64,000 nucleotides of DNA from Amaranthus tricolor (taxonomy: Eukaryota; Streptophyta; Magnoliopsida; Caryophyllales; Amaranthaceae): contig NC_080056.1 of NCBI RefSeq assembly GCF_026212465.1, positions 14,625,993 through 14,689,992 of the forward strand, read 5' to 3'. The position numbers and the translations under genes are program-made. The notes beneath the pieces were generated by a model. The model was not told the DNA's origin, searched no databases, and saw only the letters and a list, made by a program, of their open reading frames with translations. Shown piece after piece: positions 45,930 to 57,947 of the stretch. The number at the start of each line of letters is the position of its first letter. The stretch's first letter is position 1.

Positions 45930-47161
45930 TGTAGGAATGCTAATAGATGATCGAATACAACAAGAGGGGGGGGGGGGGGGGGTGAATTGTTGTATATTAC
46001 GTTTAAGATTTTTGCCTCAAATTTTACGGAATTGTATCTAGTAAAGAGCAAAACTTAAACTTAAAAACGAAAAGAAAAATAATAAAAGGAGACAAAGATT
46101 TTACGTGGAAACCCTCTTGGCCTAATAAGAGGGAAAAACCACGACCCCCCCGGGATTTCAAAATTCTCACTATGTTTTAGGCAATTCGTTACAATTACAT
46201 AAAACAAATATGCTTCACTTGAAGCTTCTCAACTCTAGGCCTACTTCTCTTATCTTCTTTTCTCTCCTTCTCTTTCTCTTCTCACGCTTCTCTTGAAGCT
46301 TCTCTATACCCCTAGACTTCCCTTAAGTCTAGTTACAACAAAAACACTCAATTACCCTTAATAGGCCAATTTCTAAGAAGATTAAAATTAAGTAGTTGCT
46401 CAAGAAAAATATAATGAATTAATTGGCATTAAAATAACTTTGAATATTTTTCTTAATTGATCTCCCTTAATTGGACACTCTTTTTGGATATCGGTTTGAG
46501 CAAGATTTCCTCCTATTTATAGTGGGAACAGACAGCAGTTACCTCAGACAAAACCTCCCACTATCATCCACGTTCTCAAAATTAAAGGATAGTGGAGTTA
46601 CAAGAGAATGAATAACCGGCTGTCATTTGCTCAAAGATTAAATCAGTTTCCTTAGGCTAAAAATAGCATAGGAGTTTTGAAAACATGAGCTCCTAAAAAA
46701 TAGAAGATCTTATTTTTAGCCGTCCAAAATTAAAAGGAGACTTATTCAAAATGAAGACTAAGTCTTCTCCTCATTTTAGGCGTATAAAAAAACTTTTTGC
46801 CAATTAATAAATTAATTTAATTAAGCAACTAATTTAACTTTTAATCATATTACATTAACTAAAAACAGAAAACATAATTTTCGTAACTTCCAGTCAATGT
46901 CTTCTTCAGACCTGTATCGTGGGGAACATCGCATTGTCTCCATCTACAACTTTCGTTAGGACTTTAACTCTGGGAACAGTAAACTGACTTCCAAAGCAAT
47001 TATCCAACTTCTTGGATATTTGAGACATGTACAACTTCCACGAACCAAGTCATAGGCTTCATCAACAATTAACAAAATCGAATATTTGCCTACAAAACAA
47101 TCTCTAAAACATGTTTGTTTATTTAGAAGTGAAGTCATCATCAAAACCTAAGAGGCCAACA
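45930..47161 (-). repeat. B3 3' LTR
   Basis: This LTR is 1,232 bp, with the longest G run of the six B LTRs (17; 45966-45982). It has ACGGAATT near 46026, as in copy 2; copy 1 has GCGGAATT. Confidence 0.93.
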
Positions 47162-47847
47162 AATTCCCCCTTTTTGATGAAGACAAACTTTATAAACAAA
47201 CTTAAGTAAAATAGAGTAAAGCAAAATTCTTAGAGTATACTAGAGATTAAAGTAACTCCAAATAACTTAGTAAATTAACTAGTTACAATATAATTTACCA
47301 AGCATTCATAATAGAACAAATTACTCCATACAAAAACATAACATCAAAAATATGTTTTTAAATAATTTCTAAAAATAATTAAACTAACACAAAAATAGTT
47401 TAAACTAACACAAATTACCAATTAATATGACAATACGACAAATTTAGAACAATAATTAACATCACAGATCAACATCACAGTATGCAATAATCAAAGAGCA
47501 TTTATGAAGAAATCAAGATATGGAGACTGTGTAATCACAACTTCTCTTAAGTTTGTGCATCTTTTCCCCCTTTTGTCATCAATCAAAAAGAATTGGGGAG
47601 ACATCAAACCTCAGCACAAACCATATAGATTTGTCAGTGATGAAATCAAGTAGCAACAAATGAAAGTAAATGCCATGAAAAGCAATTCAAATCTGCATAG
47701 GGTTAATCATCAGAGACCATGATCATAAAACTAGCAAAAGTTCAACAACAAGATACAATTTTGTACCCCAGATGGTACAAAAACAGAAAAAGAAATTGTT
47801 TGATAAGTTTCACAGCCAACAAATTTTTAAATTTTAGGGGAGAGGGA
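47162..47847 (-). other. B3 untranslated region
   Basis: There is no gene. The polypurine tract is next to 47161, with a second tract at 47562-47574. Confidence 0.6.
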
Positions 47848-49644
47848 TTAAGGGGCGGTCTCTTCTTCATCAATGTACTCAGAATCTACTTCCACTGTGT
47901 CCAGCTTGGCACCAAGACGTTGTTCCATCTGGTTTAGCTGATCAACAATTGAAGCTAGAGAGACACGAGTTTCATCCTGAAAAGCAATGAATTGACATTG
48001 TAGATCAATAAGCTTGGAGAGAATGAGATGTGAGGAAGCTGCAGGAACAGAGTCAAAGTTAGTACAACCAATATTGGGTGAAGTGTGTGATTGTGGTGGT
48101 GTTGTGAACTGGATAGGTGATGGCGGTGGTGATGGAATTTGATGTGGTGGTGAAGTGGCTGGCTTAGGAGAGGAAGGTTCATTAGGTGTTGGCTCAGGTA
48201 TGGTGTCAGATGTGATGTCATCAACCACACTAGTATTGCGTTTCGAGGCCAACCTCCTACTCTTCCTTTGTATTGACTTAGCCTTTTTCCTCATAGCCAA
48301 CACAATCTCTTCATCACTAGAATCACTGCAGAGATTGTGAGGGACATTATCATCCAAGGCTTCCTTTTGCTCTTCTTTTTCCCCTTGACTTTCAACTCTG
48401 TCATGTTCCCCTTTTTCAGATGTTTCAATGTTTTCAGAGGGGACAGGGTCTTGTTCCTTTTCTTCCTTATTCTCCTTATCCTCCTTTTCTTTTTCAACTT
48501 CTTCAACCTCCTCTTCAACCCCTTCTTCAACATCTTCTTCTTCTTCAGATCCAACTGCTACATCCTCCTCATGCATCAATATTCCCTCATCATTTAATTT
48601 TAAATGCAAATTTTTTAAACAATTCGTACCAATTTTCATATTAGGACCCATTGGGAACTCCAACCCTTCCAATGGGACCTCAAATTTTCTAAAAATCCAG
48701 GTTAGCAACCCTCCATAACCAATGAAACTTTTCTTTTCAATGCAATCTGATAAATGCGAGATCATCAATGAAGGAAAATTTATTTTAATGTGTTTTTCCA
48801 TGCAGTAAATTAGAGTGGCGTCACGCAAACTCACTTGACTACGTTTTGAGTTTCGTGGTAAAATGAATCTGCGCGCAACATTGTACAATAATTTATGCAT
48901 AGGTGACAAAACATTGTGACTGATCTTCCCCTTCTTTTGATCAACTCCTAAAAATTTTAGAATTGTTCTTTCATTGATGCCAGAAAACGCAATCTTTGAC
49001 CCAATATAATATGTATCAAAACCAGCATTGGGAACATTGAACCATTCCCCCAATAGAGCACTGTTAAATTCAATCTTAACGGTTTTAACAACACTAGAAC
49101 ACATGCCATCATCATTAGAGAAATTTAAAATAAATTCTCTCATTAGGTTTGGAAAAATGGAATTGCAACTGAAATTTGACATCAATAACTCCCATTCTTG
49201 ATATTTTAAAATATCATGCAATTGAGGAAAGTGAATAGAATCATACCAATATTTATCCAACCCGAACCCTACTGTCATCTCCTTTGAAACTTCTTCAGCA
49301 CTGTTTGGATCTACATTCTTTGAACGCTTAACTACTCTGGAAGATGAACCACCTCTTGGTGATGAAATCTTTCTTTTGATACTAGTGGGTTCAGAGGAGT
49401 GTTTTGGTGATTCTTGTGAGGTTTCAGTTGGTGAGGGTGGTGCAGCACGTAGTAATGGTGGAGGAAGAACTACTCTTAATGGTTTTGGTTGATTAGGTGC
49501 ACGGGATTTGGTATTTTTCTTGCCGGATTTAGAGGGTTTTGGGGATTTCAATTTTGAATTTTTGAAGATGTTTGAGAGAAGAGAAAAGGACGGTTTCTTG
49601 AGTGAGAGGTTGATGGAAGGGTAGTGTGTTATGACGTAAAGCAA
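47848..49644 (-). CDS. B3 extra ORF, full length
   Basis: With 598 codons it is the only complete version and defines the true C-terminus (acidic, ending EEETAP). The plan is a Ser/Pro/Lys-rich N-terminus, a globular core (about 120-345), a Glu-rich stretch, a basic patch (RKKAKSIQRKSRRLASKR region), a Pro-rich segment and a C-terminal coiled coil (about 545-585). No transmembrane segment is visible. By place and plan it is the Sirevirus extra ORF, with unknown function. The ATG at 49644 is chosen because it is the first in frame; the hydrophobic start MLYVITHY is too short and too polar to be a signal peptide. Confidence 0.78.
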   Translation of the reverse strand: MLYVITHYPSINLSLKKPSFSLLSNIFKNSKLKSPKPSKSGKKNTKSRAPNQPKPLRVVLPPPLLRAAPPSPTETSQESPKHSSEPTSIKRKISSPRGGSSSRVVKRSKNVDPNSAEEVSKEMTVGFGLDKYWYDSIHFPQLHDILKYQEWELLMSNFSCNSIFPNLMREFILNFSNDDGMCSSVVKTVKIEFNSALLGEWFNVPNAGFDTYYIGSKIAFSGINERTILKFLGVDQKKGKISHNVLSPMHKLLYNVARRFILPRNSKRSQVSLRDATLIYCMEKHIKINFPSLMISHLSDCIEKKSFIGYGGLLTWIFRKFEVPLEGLEFPMGPNMKIGTNCLKNLHLKLNDEGILMHEEDVAVGSEEEEDVEEGVEEEVEEVEKEKEDKENKEEKEQDPVPSENIETSEKGEHDRVESQGEKEEQKEALDDNVPHNLCSDSSDEEIVLAMRKKAKSIQRKSRRLASKRNTSVVDDITSDTIPEPTPNEPSSPKPATSPPHQIPSPPPSPIQFTTPPQSHTSPNIGCTNFDSVPAASSHLILSKLIDLQCQFIAFQDETRVSLASIVDQLNQMEQRLGAKLDTVEVDSEYIDEEETAP

Positions 49645-50057
49645 GAGTTTTAAAGGAGTGAAATGACGGTTGCTTCTATTGAAGTGACGGTTGCTCCTTC
49701 AAGTCCCCATCTCATTATTGCCCTTTGCATTACTTGAGTGAAGAAAACCGTTTTCCCCCTTTTTTTTCTTTTTTTTATAAAAATTTTGTTGGCTGTTTTT
49801 AAAGAAAAATAATGAAAACAAAATAAGATAGTATTGAGATGAATTGTAATATTGTGAGATTTTATGTGAAGAGAATAATGAACAACTGCTTTGGCCTGAT
49901 CAAATTAACACATGCAAACGTGAAAGCATTCATAGTACAAACTTTATTAAGTGTTTACCTGATCCATTCAATAATTGATTTTCAATCAAGATATTGAGGT
50001 TGATTTCTGACCTTTTCATTCTCATGATGCTTCAATGGGAAATATATGCAACTAACT
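49645..50057 (-). other. B3 spacer between pol and extra ORF
   Basis: There is no gene. The purine tract on the minus strand is at 49751-49768. Confidence 0.55.
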
Positions 50058-53000
50058 TTAGTGGAGCTTGATCATACCAAGTTCCAATCTCATCTTTTCA
50101 TATTGTTCCCTTGGAAGTGGTTTGGTCAGAATATCTGCAACTTGTTCATTAGTGTTAACATGCTTTACAACAATATTTTTATTTTCAACATTATCTTTGA
50201 GAAAATGTTGCCTAATATGGATATGTTTTACTCGTGAGTGATGCACTGGATCTTTAGATATACATATGGCACTAGTATTATCACAATAAATAGGAACACA
50301 TTTAATTTTAATACCAAAATCTCTTAGCTGCTGTTTTATCCAAAGTATTTGGGAACAGCAAACTGCTGCTGCTACGTACTCAACTTCTGCAGTTGATAAT
50401 GCAACAGTGTTTTGCTTCTTGGAACTCCAGGAAACTAAACATGAGCCAAGAAATTGTACCATACCTGATGTACTTTTTCTATTAACTAGATCACCTGCAT
50501 AATCTGCATCACTAAAACCTTTCAAATCATAGACATCACTTTTAGGATAAAATAGGGACAAGTCGTCTGTTCCCTTTAAATATCTCAGAATCCTTTTTAC
50601 TGCAGTGAGGTGTGATTCTTTTGGATTTGATTGAAATCTAGCACATAAACCAACACTAAAAGCAATATCAGGTCTACTAGCGGTTAGATATAATAAAGAG
50701 CCTATCATGCCTCTATACATGTTTTGATCTATATTAGTTCCATTTTGGTCTTCGTCTAATCTAACATTTGTAGCCATGGGTGTATGGTTAGTTTTAGCAT
50801 TGTTTAGTCCATATTTCTTAAGAAGTTCTTTTATGTATTTTTGTTGATGAATAAAAATACCATTTTCAGTTTGTTTAATTTGCAAACCAAGAAAGAAATT
50901 TAATTCCCCAATCATGCTCATTTCAAATTCTGTACCCATGAGGTTAGCAAATTCTTTACATAATAAATCATTTGTAGCACCAAAGATAATGTCATCAACA
51001 TAGATTTGAACAACTAAAATATCATGACTTTTGTTCTTAAAGAATAAGGTCTTATCAATTTTTCCTCTTACAAAATTATTATTAATCAAAAATTTAGATA
51101 ATCTTTCAGACCATTGTCTAGGGGCTTGTTTCAAGCCATAAAGAGCTTTATCAAGCTTGTAGACATGATCGAGACAAGAGGAATTCTCAAAACCAGGAGG
51201 TTGTTCAACAAATACTTCTTCATCAAGAAATCCATTTAAGAAATCACATTTCGCATCCATTTGATATAACTTAAAGTTCATAAAAGCAGCAAAAGAGATT
51301 AAGATTCTAATAGCCTCTAACCTTGCTACTGGAGCAAATGTCTCAGTGTAATCAATACCTTCTTGTTGATTGTACCCTTTGACCACGAGTCTTGCTTTGT
51401 TTCTCACAATTACTCCATACTCATCTAGCTTGTTCCGAAATACCCATTTCAAACCAATTACCTTTTTGCCTTTTGGTTTGGGTTCTAAGTGTCATACTTT
51501 ATTTCTTTCAAATTCATTTAATTCATCTTGCATGGCTACTATCCACTCGGAATCCTTTAGAGCTTCTTCGTGATTTTTGGGTTCAAGTGATGATAGGAAC
51601 GCAAAGTGTGCACAAAAGTTTCTTAGTTGGGATCTGGTTTGTGTTCCCTTATTCATATCACTTATAATCAGATCAAGAGGATCATAACTTTGGTATTTCC
51701 AAGGTTTAGGCACAAATTCTCTGGAGGGAACAGTAGCATGTTCCTGTTCAACATTTTGATTGACAGGTTGTTTAGCTGCTGGATCACTTTGGTCTTCTGC
51801 GGAAACAGCTGGATTGGGAACAGTGTGCTGGTCCGATTGTGTTGGCTGTTCCTGAACTTGGTCATTTTGTTCAGCATCTTCTTGTATTACCTGTTCACCT
51901 GCTGTTCCTTGCTCTAACACTTTCATTTCTTCATCATCGTTTTCTAGATGAGCAAGACCAATTTTAACATCATTGACATCCTGTTCACTTGTTGAAAAGT
52001 TAGTTTCATCAAAAATAATATGAACTGATTCTTCTACACACATTGTCCTTTTGTTGTAAACTGTGTAAGCTTTACTTTGTGATGAATAACCAAGAAATAC
52101 CGCTTCATCACTTCTTTCATCAAATTTGCCTATATTTCGTTTTCCATTTACATGTACAAAACATTTGCATCCAAATATACGAAAGTAGGAAATATTTGGT
52201 TTAACACCTTTGAGTAATTCATAGGGTGTCTTGGAAGTGATTGGTCTTATTAATACACGATTCAAGATATAACATGCAGTATTAACGGCTTCTGCCCAAA
52301 AATTTCTAGGTAGACCACTAGCAATCAACATGGTCCTCGCCATTTCTTCTAAGGTCCTATTTTTCCTCTCTACTACTCCATTTTGTTGTGGTGTTCTAGG
52401 AGCGGAAAAATTGTGATTTATACCATGTTCATTGCAATAATTCATAAAGTTTGAATTTTCAAATTCTTTGCCATGATCTGATCTTATGTGAACAATTAGA
52501 TTATTGGTAGATTTTTGAATTTTATTAGCAAAAGAAACAAACTCATCAAAAGCTTCATCTTTGCTTACCAAGAATAAGGTCCAAGTGAATCTACTATAAT
52601 CATCAACTACAACAAACACATACCTTTTTCCACTACGGCTTTGTGTTCTCATAGGTCCACATAAATCCATATGAATTAGTTCTAATGGTCTAGTGGTAGT
52701 CACCAAATTCTTTGATTTAAAAGATGACCTCACTTGTTTTCCTTTGGCACAAGGATCGCAAACTTCTTCCTTAAGAAATTTTATAGCTGGTAGTCCTCTA
52801 ACTAGGTCTTTTGATCTTAATGTATTTATTAATGAATGACTAGCATGACCTAGACGCTTATGCCAAAGTAGTGGGTCTTCTTCTATGACACTTAAACACG
52901 TTAAACTAGTTTTGGGAACAGTGTCCAGGTGCACTACATAAGTGTTCCCTTTTCTGATTCCCTCAAGCACCGGGTCTCCTGTGTTGTTCCTAGAAATTAT

Positions 53001-53288
53001 GCATCGTTCAGAAGTAAACTTAACAGAGTTACCTTTGTCACAAAATTGAGAAATACTTAGCAAATTGTGTTTTAAATTATCGACTAAAAATACGTTATCA
53101 ATGGCATGGGAACTTGACCTTCCAACCTTTCCTTTGGCAATTATCTCACCCTTCATGTTGTCACCGAAGGTTACTGTTCCCCCATCAAAGGCTTCAAGTG
53201 AGAGAAATTTAGATTTGTCACCCGTCATATGCTTGGAACACCCACTGTCGAGATACCATGAGTTGTTCCCCCTCACTTGAACCTGCAA
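50058..53288 (-). pseudogene. pol: B3 pol with one stop
   Basis: Protease, integrase and linker are open for 598 codons from 53288 to TGA at 51492-51494. RT and RNase H then stay in the same frame (51452-50058, 464 codons from the next Met). The stop replaces Trp599 of copy 1 and is shared with copy 2. A private Ala-to-Val change lies in the RNase H motif (STAEVEY for STAEAEY). Apart from the stop, all catalytic motifs are present. Confidence 0.92.
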
Positions 53289-53294
53289 AGCAAA

Positions 53295-55121
53295 TTAATG
53301 GTTAGGTCCAGGAACCCAGTCATCCTTGGGTTCCTTGTCGACAATACTTGAATCACATTTCTTAATCCATATGCGTTCCACATAATTTTTATTTGCTTTG
53401 GTATGCTGTTCCCTTTTTATACATTGATGTTTCAGGTGTCCAATTTTACCACAAAAGGAACAGATTTTACTACTAGGGAGATCAACATAGACCTTTTTCT
53501 TTTTATCATTCTTAATATAACCTAGACCTTCTTTACTTTTTGTTTTAGCATCTAGAATCCATTTGGGAACTTCATTGATTTTCTCTTTTCCTCTTGAGCT
53601 TATTTTATTTTTCAAATATTCATTCTCTATTTCATAGGATTCTAATTTTGATTTCAACTTTTGAAATTCAGTGCTAACCATGTGAGTGGATATATTGTTT
53701 ACGTCTCTACTTAATCCTAGCAAATTATTTTGATTTATTTCAATATTAAGAAAAATAAATTCCTGCTTCAATTTTTCAATTGTCTCTTTCAAAACAGCAT
53801 TCTGATCTAGCAAATTAAAAAATCTACTTTATACATCTATCCTAATTGAATTTAGGTAAGTCACATGATCCTTACTTGAGTTGAGGTCTTTTTCGATTTG
53901 GAGACACTTGGTATTCTGTTTATCTAATTTCTCTTGTGTCTCCAAGAGCAACTTAATTAATTTATTCTTACTAAGTTTAGATGGATGCTTAGGGAGTGAG
54001 TTATAAGGCATTACCTCTTTTTCTTTGGACGCTTCATCCTTGTTTTGATGAGATGCCATGAGGCATAGGTTTGCTGTTTCCTCTTCTACTGGAGCTTCTG
54101 TCTCAGCCTCGCTCTCCGTATCGCCCCACGCTGCAATCATTGCCTTTCTAAAATCGGTTTTGAAGTTTCCCTTCTTATATTGTCTTCCAACGTCTCTTGC
54201 TTTTCCCTTGCCCTTCTCATTTTTCCATTGAGGGCAATCCTTGATGAAGTGATCCGTGCTCCCGCACTTGTGGCATTCAAAATTTGTCTTCAAGTTTGCA
54301 GTTCCCTTTTCTTTGTTATTTCTTTGATTACCATATCTGCTGTTCCTGAAGAATTTCTTGAATTTTCTTGCCAACATAGCAGTCTCCTCATCATCCGCTT
54401 CTGACTCTTCATGTTCCTTTGCTGCTAAAGCCAGTCCTTTATTTCGGGAACTGTCGGCTGTTCCCAAATGCAATTCTTGAGTCATGAGGGAACCAGCCAA
54501 CTCTTCCAAATTAAACTTGGTGAAATCTTTTGATTCCTGAATGGCTGTGACCTTAGCTCTCCAACGTTCGTCTTGAGGAAGACTCCTAAGTATTTTCCTG
54601 ACTTGTTCATCAACAGGAATGATCTTACCAAGAGAGACTAATTCATTCGTGATATTTGTGAATCTAGTGAACATCTCTTGAATGTTCTCCCTAGATTCCA
54701 TGACGAATCTCTCATATTTGGACATCAGCAGGTCAATCTTGGATCGCTTCACTTCACTAGTACCTTCATGGGTAACTTCTAGCAAGTCCCACATCTGCTT
54801 GGCAGTTTTGCATCCCATAATACGATTGTGCTCATTTGGACCAAGCCCACAGTGAAGTAATTTGATAGCAAGAGCGTTCATCTCCATATTTTGAAAATCT
54901 TCTTTCTCCTATTCAGTGATTGGTTTTGGAATAGTTTCGTTGTTGGAGTTTATGGTCGTCACCTCAAAATCTCCAATTTCGATAACTCTCCATACTTGAT
55001 ATTTTTCGGCCTTTATGAAGATTTCCATTCTATTTTTCCAGTAGGTATAGAATTTCCCATCAAACATGGGTGGCCTTTGCGTTGAGTACCCTTCTTCTAT
55101 GCGTTCGTTCATCTTCAACAT
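53295..55121 (-). pseudogene. gag: B3 gag with in-frame stops
   Basis: It has the three stops of copy 1 (54909-54911, 53829-53831 and 53295-53297). A private Lys-to-Asn change lies just after the first zinc knuckle (CPQWKN), and there is a Met-to-Ile change near residue 8 of the first segment. Both CCHC knuckles are intact. Confidence 0.85.
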
Positions 55122-55176
55122 CTTGCCAGGGAACAGGATACTGCTCTCAGGGTTTCCTGATTAAGAGAGGAACAGC

Positions 55177-55188
55177 GCTTTGATACCA
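55177..55188 (-). other. B3 primer binding site
   Basis: TGGTATCAAAGC on the minus strand. The next base outward differs (AACAGCGC here, AACAGGGC in copies 1 and 2). Confidence 0.86.
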
Positions 55189-55190
55189 AT

Positions 55191-56417
55191 TGTAGGAATG
55201 CTAATAGATGATCGAATACAACAAGAGGGGGGGGGGGGTGAATTGTTGTATATTACGTTTAAGATTTTTGCCTCAAATTTTGCGAAATTGTATCTAGTAA
55301 AGAGCAAAACTTAAACTTAAAAACGAAAAGAAAAATAATAAAAGGAGACAAAGATTTTACGTGGAAACCCTCTTGGCCTAATAAGAGGGAAAAACCACGA
55401 CCCCCCCGGGATTTCAAAATTCTCACTATGTTTTAGGCAATTCGTTACAATTACATAAAACAAATATGCTTCACTTGAAGCTTCTCAACTCTAGGCCTAC
55501 TTCTCTTCTCTTCTTTTCTCTCCTTCTCTTTCTCTTCTCACGCTTCTCTTGAAGCTTCTCTATACCCCTAGACTTTCCTTAAGTCTAGTTACAATAAAAA
55601 CACTCAATTACCCTTACAAGGCCAATTTCTAAGAAGATTAAAATTAAGTAGTTGCTCAAGAAAAACATAATGAATTAATTGGCATTAAAATAACTTTGAA
55701 TATTTTTCTTAATTGATCTCCCTTAATTAGACACTCTTTTTGGATATCGGTTTGAGCAAGATTTCCTCCTATTTATAGTGGGAACCGATAGCAGTTACCT
55801 CAGACAAAACCTCCCACTATCATCCACGTTCTCAAAATTAAAGGATAGTGGAGTTACAAGAGAATGAATAACCGGCTGTCATTTGCTCAAAGATTAAATC
55901 AGTTTCCTTAGGCTAAAAATAGCATAGGAGTTTTGAAAACATGAGATCCTAAAAAATAGGAGATCTTATTTTTAGCCGTCCAAAATTAAAAGGAGACTTA
56001 TTCAAAATGAAGACTATGTCTTCTCCTCATTTTAGGCGTATAAAAAAACTTTTTGCCAATTAATAAATTTATTTAATTAAGCAACTAATTTAACTTTTAA
56101 TCATATTACATTAACTAAAAACAGAAAACATAATTTTCGTAACTTCCAGTCAATGTTTTCTTCAGACCTGTATCGTGGGGAACAACGCATTGTCTCCATC
56201 TACAACTTTCGTTAGGACTTTAACTCTGGGAACAGTAAACTGACTTCCAAAGCAATTATCCAACTTCTTGGATATTTGAGACATGTACAACTTCCACGAA
56301 CCAAGTCATAGGCTTCATCAACGATTAACAAAATCGGATATTTGCCTACAAAACAATCTCTAAAACATGTTTGTTTATTTAGAAGTGAAGTCATCATCAA
56401 AACCTAAGAGGCCAACA
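55191..56417 (-). repeat. B3 5' LTR
   Basis: This LTR is 1,227 bp. The minus-strand TATA box is at 55770-55777. The G run is the shortest of the six (12; 55227-55238). Private changes include GCGAAATTG near 55281 and ACTATGTC near 56015. Confidence 0.93.
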
Positions 56418-56422
56418 CTAAT

Positions 56423-57337
56423 GATTCTTTGTGCAAGGAATTTTCTGAAATTATGTGCAAAGAGTTTGAAATGAGCATGATGGGAGACTTAACATTCTTT
56501 CTTGGACTACAAATAAAGCAAAAGAAAGATGGCATATTCATTTGTCAAAGTAAATATGTTAAAGATTTGTTAAAGAAGTACAATATGGATCAATGTAAGG
56601 AACTCAATACGCCTATGAGTGCAACACTAAGTCTTGACCAAGATATAAATGGTAAGAGCGTTGATCAAAAGAGTTATAGAGGTATGATTGGTTCTTTATT
56701 GTATTTAACTGCTAGTCATCCAGATATAATGTTTAGTGTTTGCTTATGTGCTCGTTTTCAAGCTAACCCAAAAGAATCTCACTTAACGGCAGTTAAGAGA
56801 ATCTTTAGATACTTACATGGGACTAAAGACTTTGGTCTATGGTACCCTAGTTGTGGAAATTTTGGTTTGATAGGTTTTTCAGATGCTGATTATGCTGGAT
56901 ACAAGGTTGATAGAAAAAGCACCTCAGGATCGTGTCAATTTTTAGGAAATTCATTGATCTCATGGTATTCTAAAAAGCAAAATTCAGTTGCTTTATCTAC
57001 AGCTGAAGCTGAATACATTGCTGCCGGTGCATGTTGTTCTCATATTCTATGGATTGCTCAACAACTTAGAGATCTTGGAATTGATCTCAAAGGCATACCA
57101 ATAAAGTGTGATAATACTAGTGCTATTTGTATTACAAAGAATCCTGTGCAACATTCTCGAACAAAACACATTGAGGTACGTCACCATTTTATAAGGGATC
57201 ATGTTGAAAAAGGTAACATTTCCTTATCTTTTATACCTACTGAAAATCAATTAGCGGATATATTTACAAAACCTTTAAGTGTTGATCGTTTTGCATATAT
57301 ACGCATGGAACTTGGCATGCTAAATAATGTTGCATGA
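56423..57337 (+). pseudogene. pol: Element A pol C-terminal RT and RNase H, copy 3
   Basis: The frame is open, with SCGNFG as in copy 1. This copy lies in the native order with the complete A 3' LTR but is cut off from the rest of pol by B3. Confidence 0.9.
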
Positions 57338-57947
57338 ATTAAGGGGGAGTATTGACAAAAGAAAAATGAAATAAAAATAAAAGGATTGAGACTTTAATTG
57401 TTACTTAGTTCTTAGCATGAATTAAGGGGGAGCAATATATGTTTGCATGTATGATTGACAATTTATGTGTGTGTTTATGCATGTGATTAAGAATTGAAAA
57501 TTAATTTCAATTTCTTAAAAATTATTTGTTACATAAAATGGGATTTATAATTAAATACCTTTAATTAATAAAGGATATTTAGTTATTTTAAAGCAAAATT
57601 GTTTGTTTAAAACTAATTTTGGACGTCAACAATACATTAAAATCATGTTCATTATTTTAGTTAAAATCAATTCAATCTCATAATTGCATTTATACTTGTT
57701 TATGTCTAAAAGCAAAAATGAACCATTTTGTTCATGATTATTACACAAACCGGTTAAGCTTCTTAACCCTTTGAATTCAATTGAGTTGTCAAATCGTTGT
57801 ATTGGGAAGTACAAATGCATTGTATTGGACGACTATTAAAGGATAGTACAATACGTTGCCTCCTCATTCACTCACCAAATCTTTTTCTGATTTTCTTTCC
57901 CTAACCGTCTCTTTCACTTTCCTCTCCAATCTTTCAAAATCTTTCTC
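57338..57947 (+). other. Spacer in A between pol and extra ORF, copy 3
   Basis: There is no gene. It repeats the AAGGGGGAG tracts and the C/T-rich leader. Confidence 0.55.

Larger units (their letters stand above)
45930..56417 (-). mobile_element. Element B copy 3
   Basis: It has the same ends and target duplication. The extra ORF is complete, while pol has the single stop shared with copy 2 and gag has the three common stops. Confidence 0.94.
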
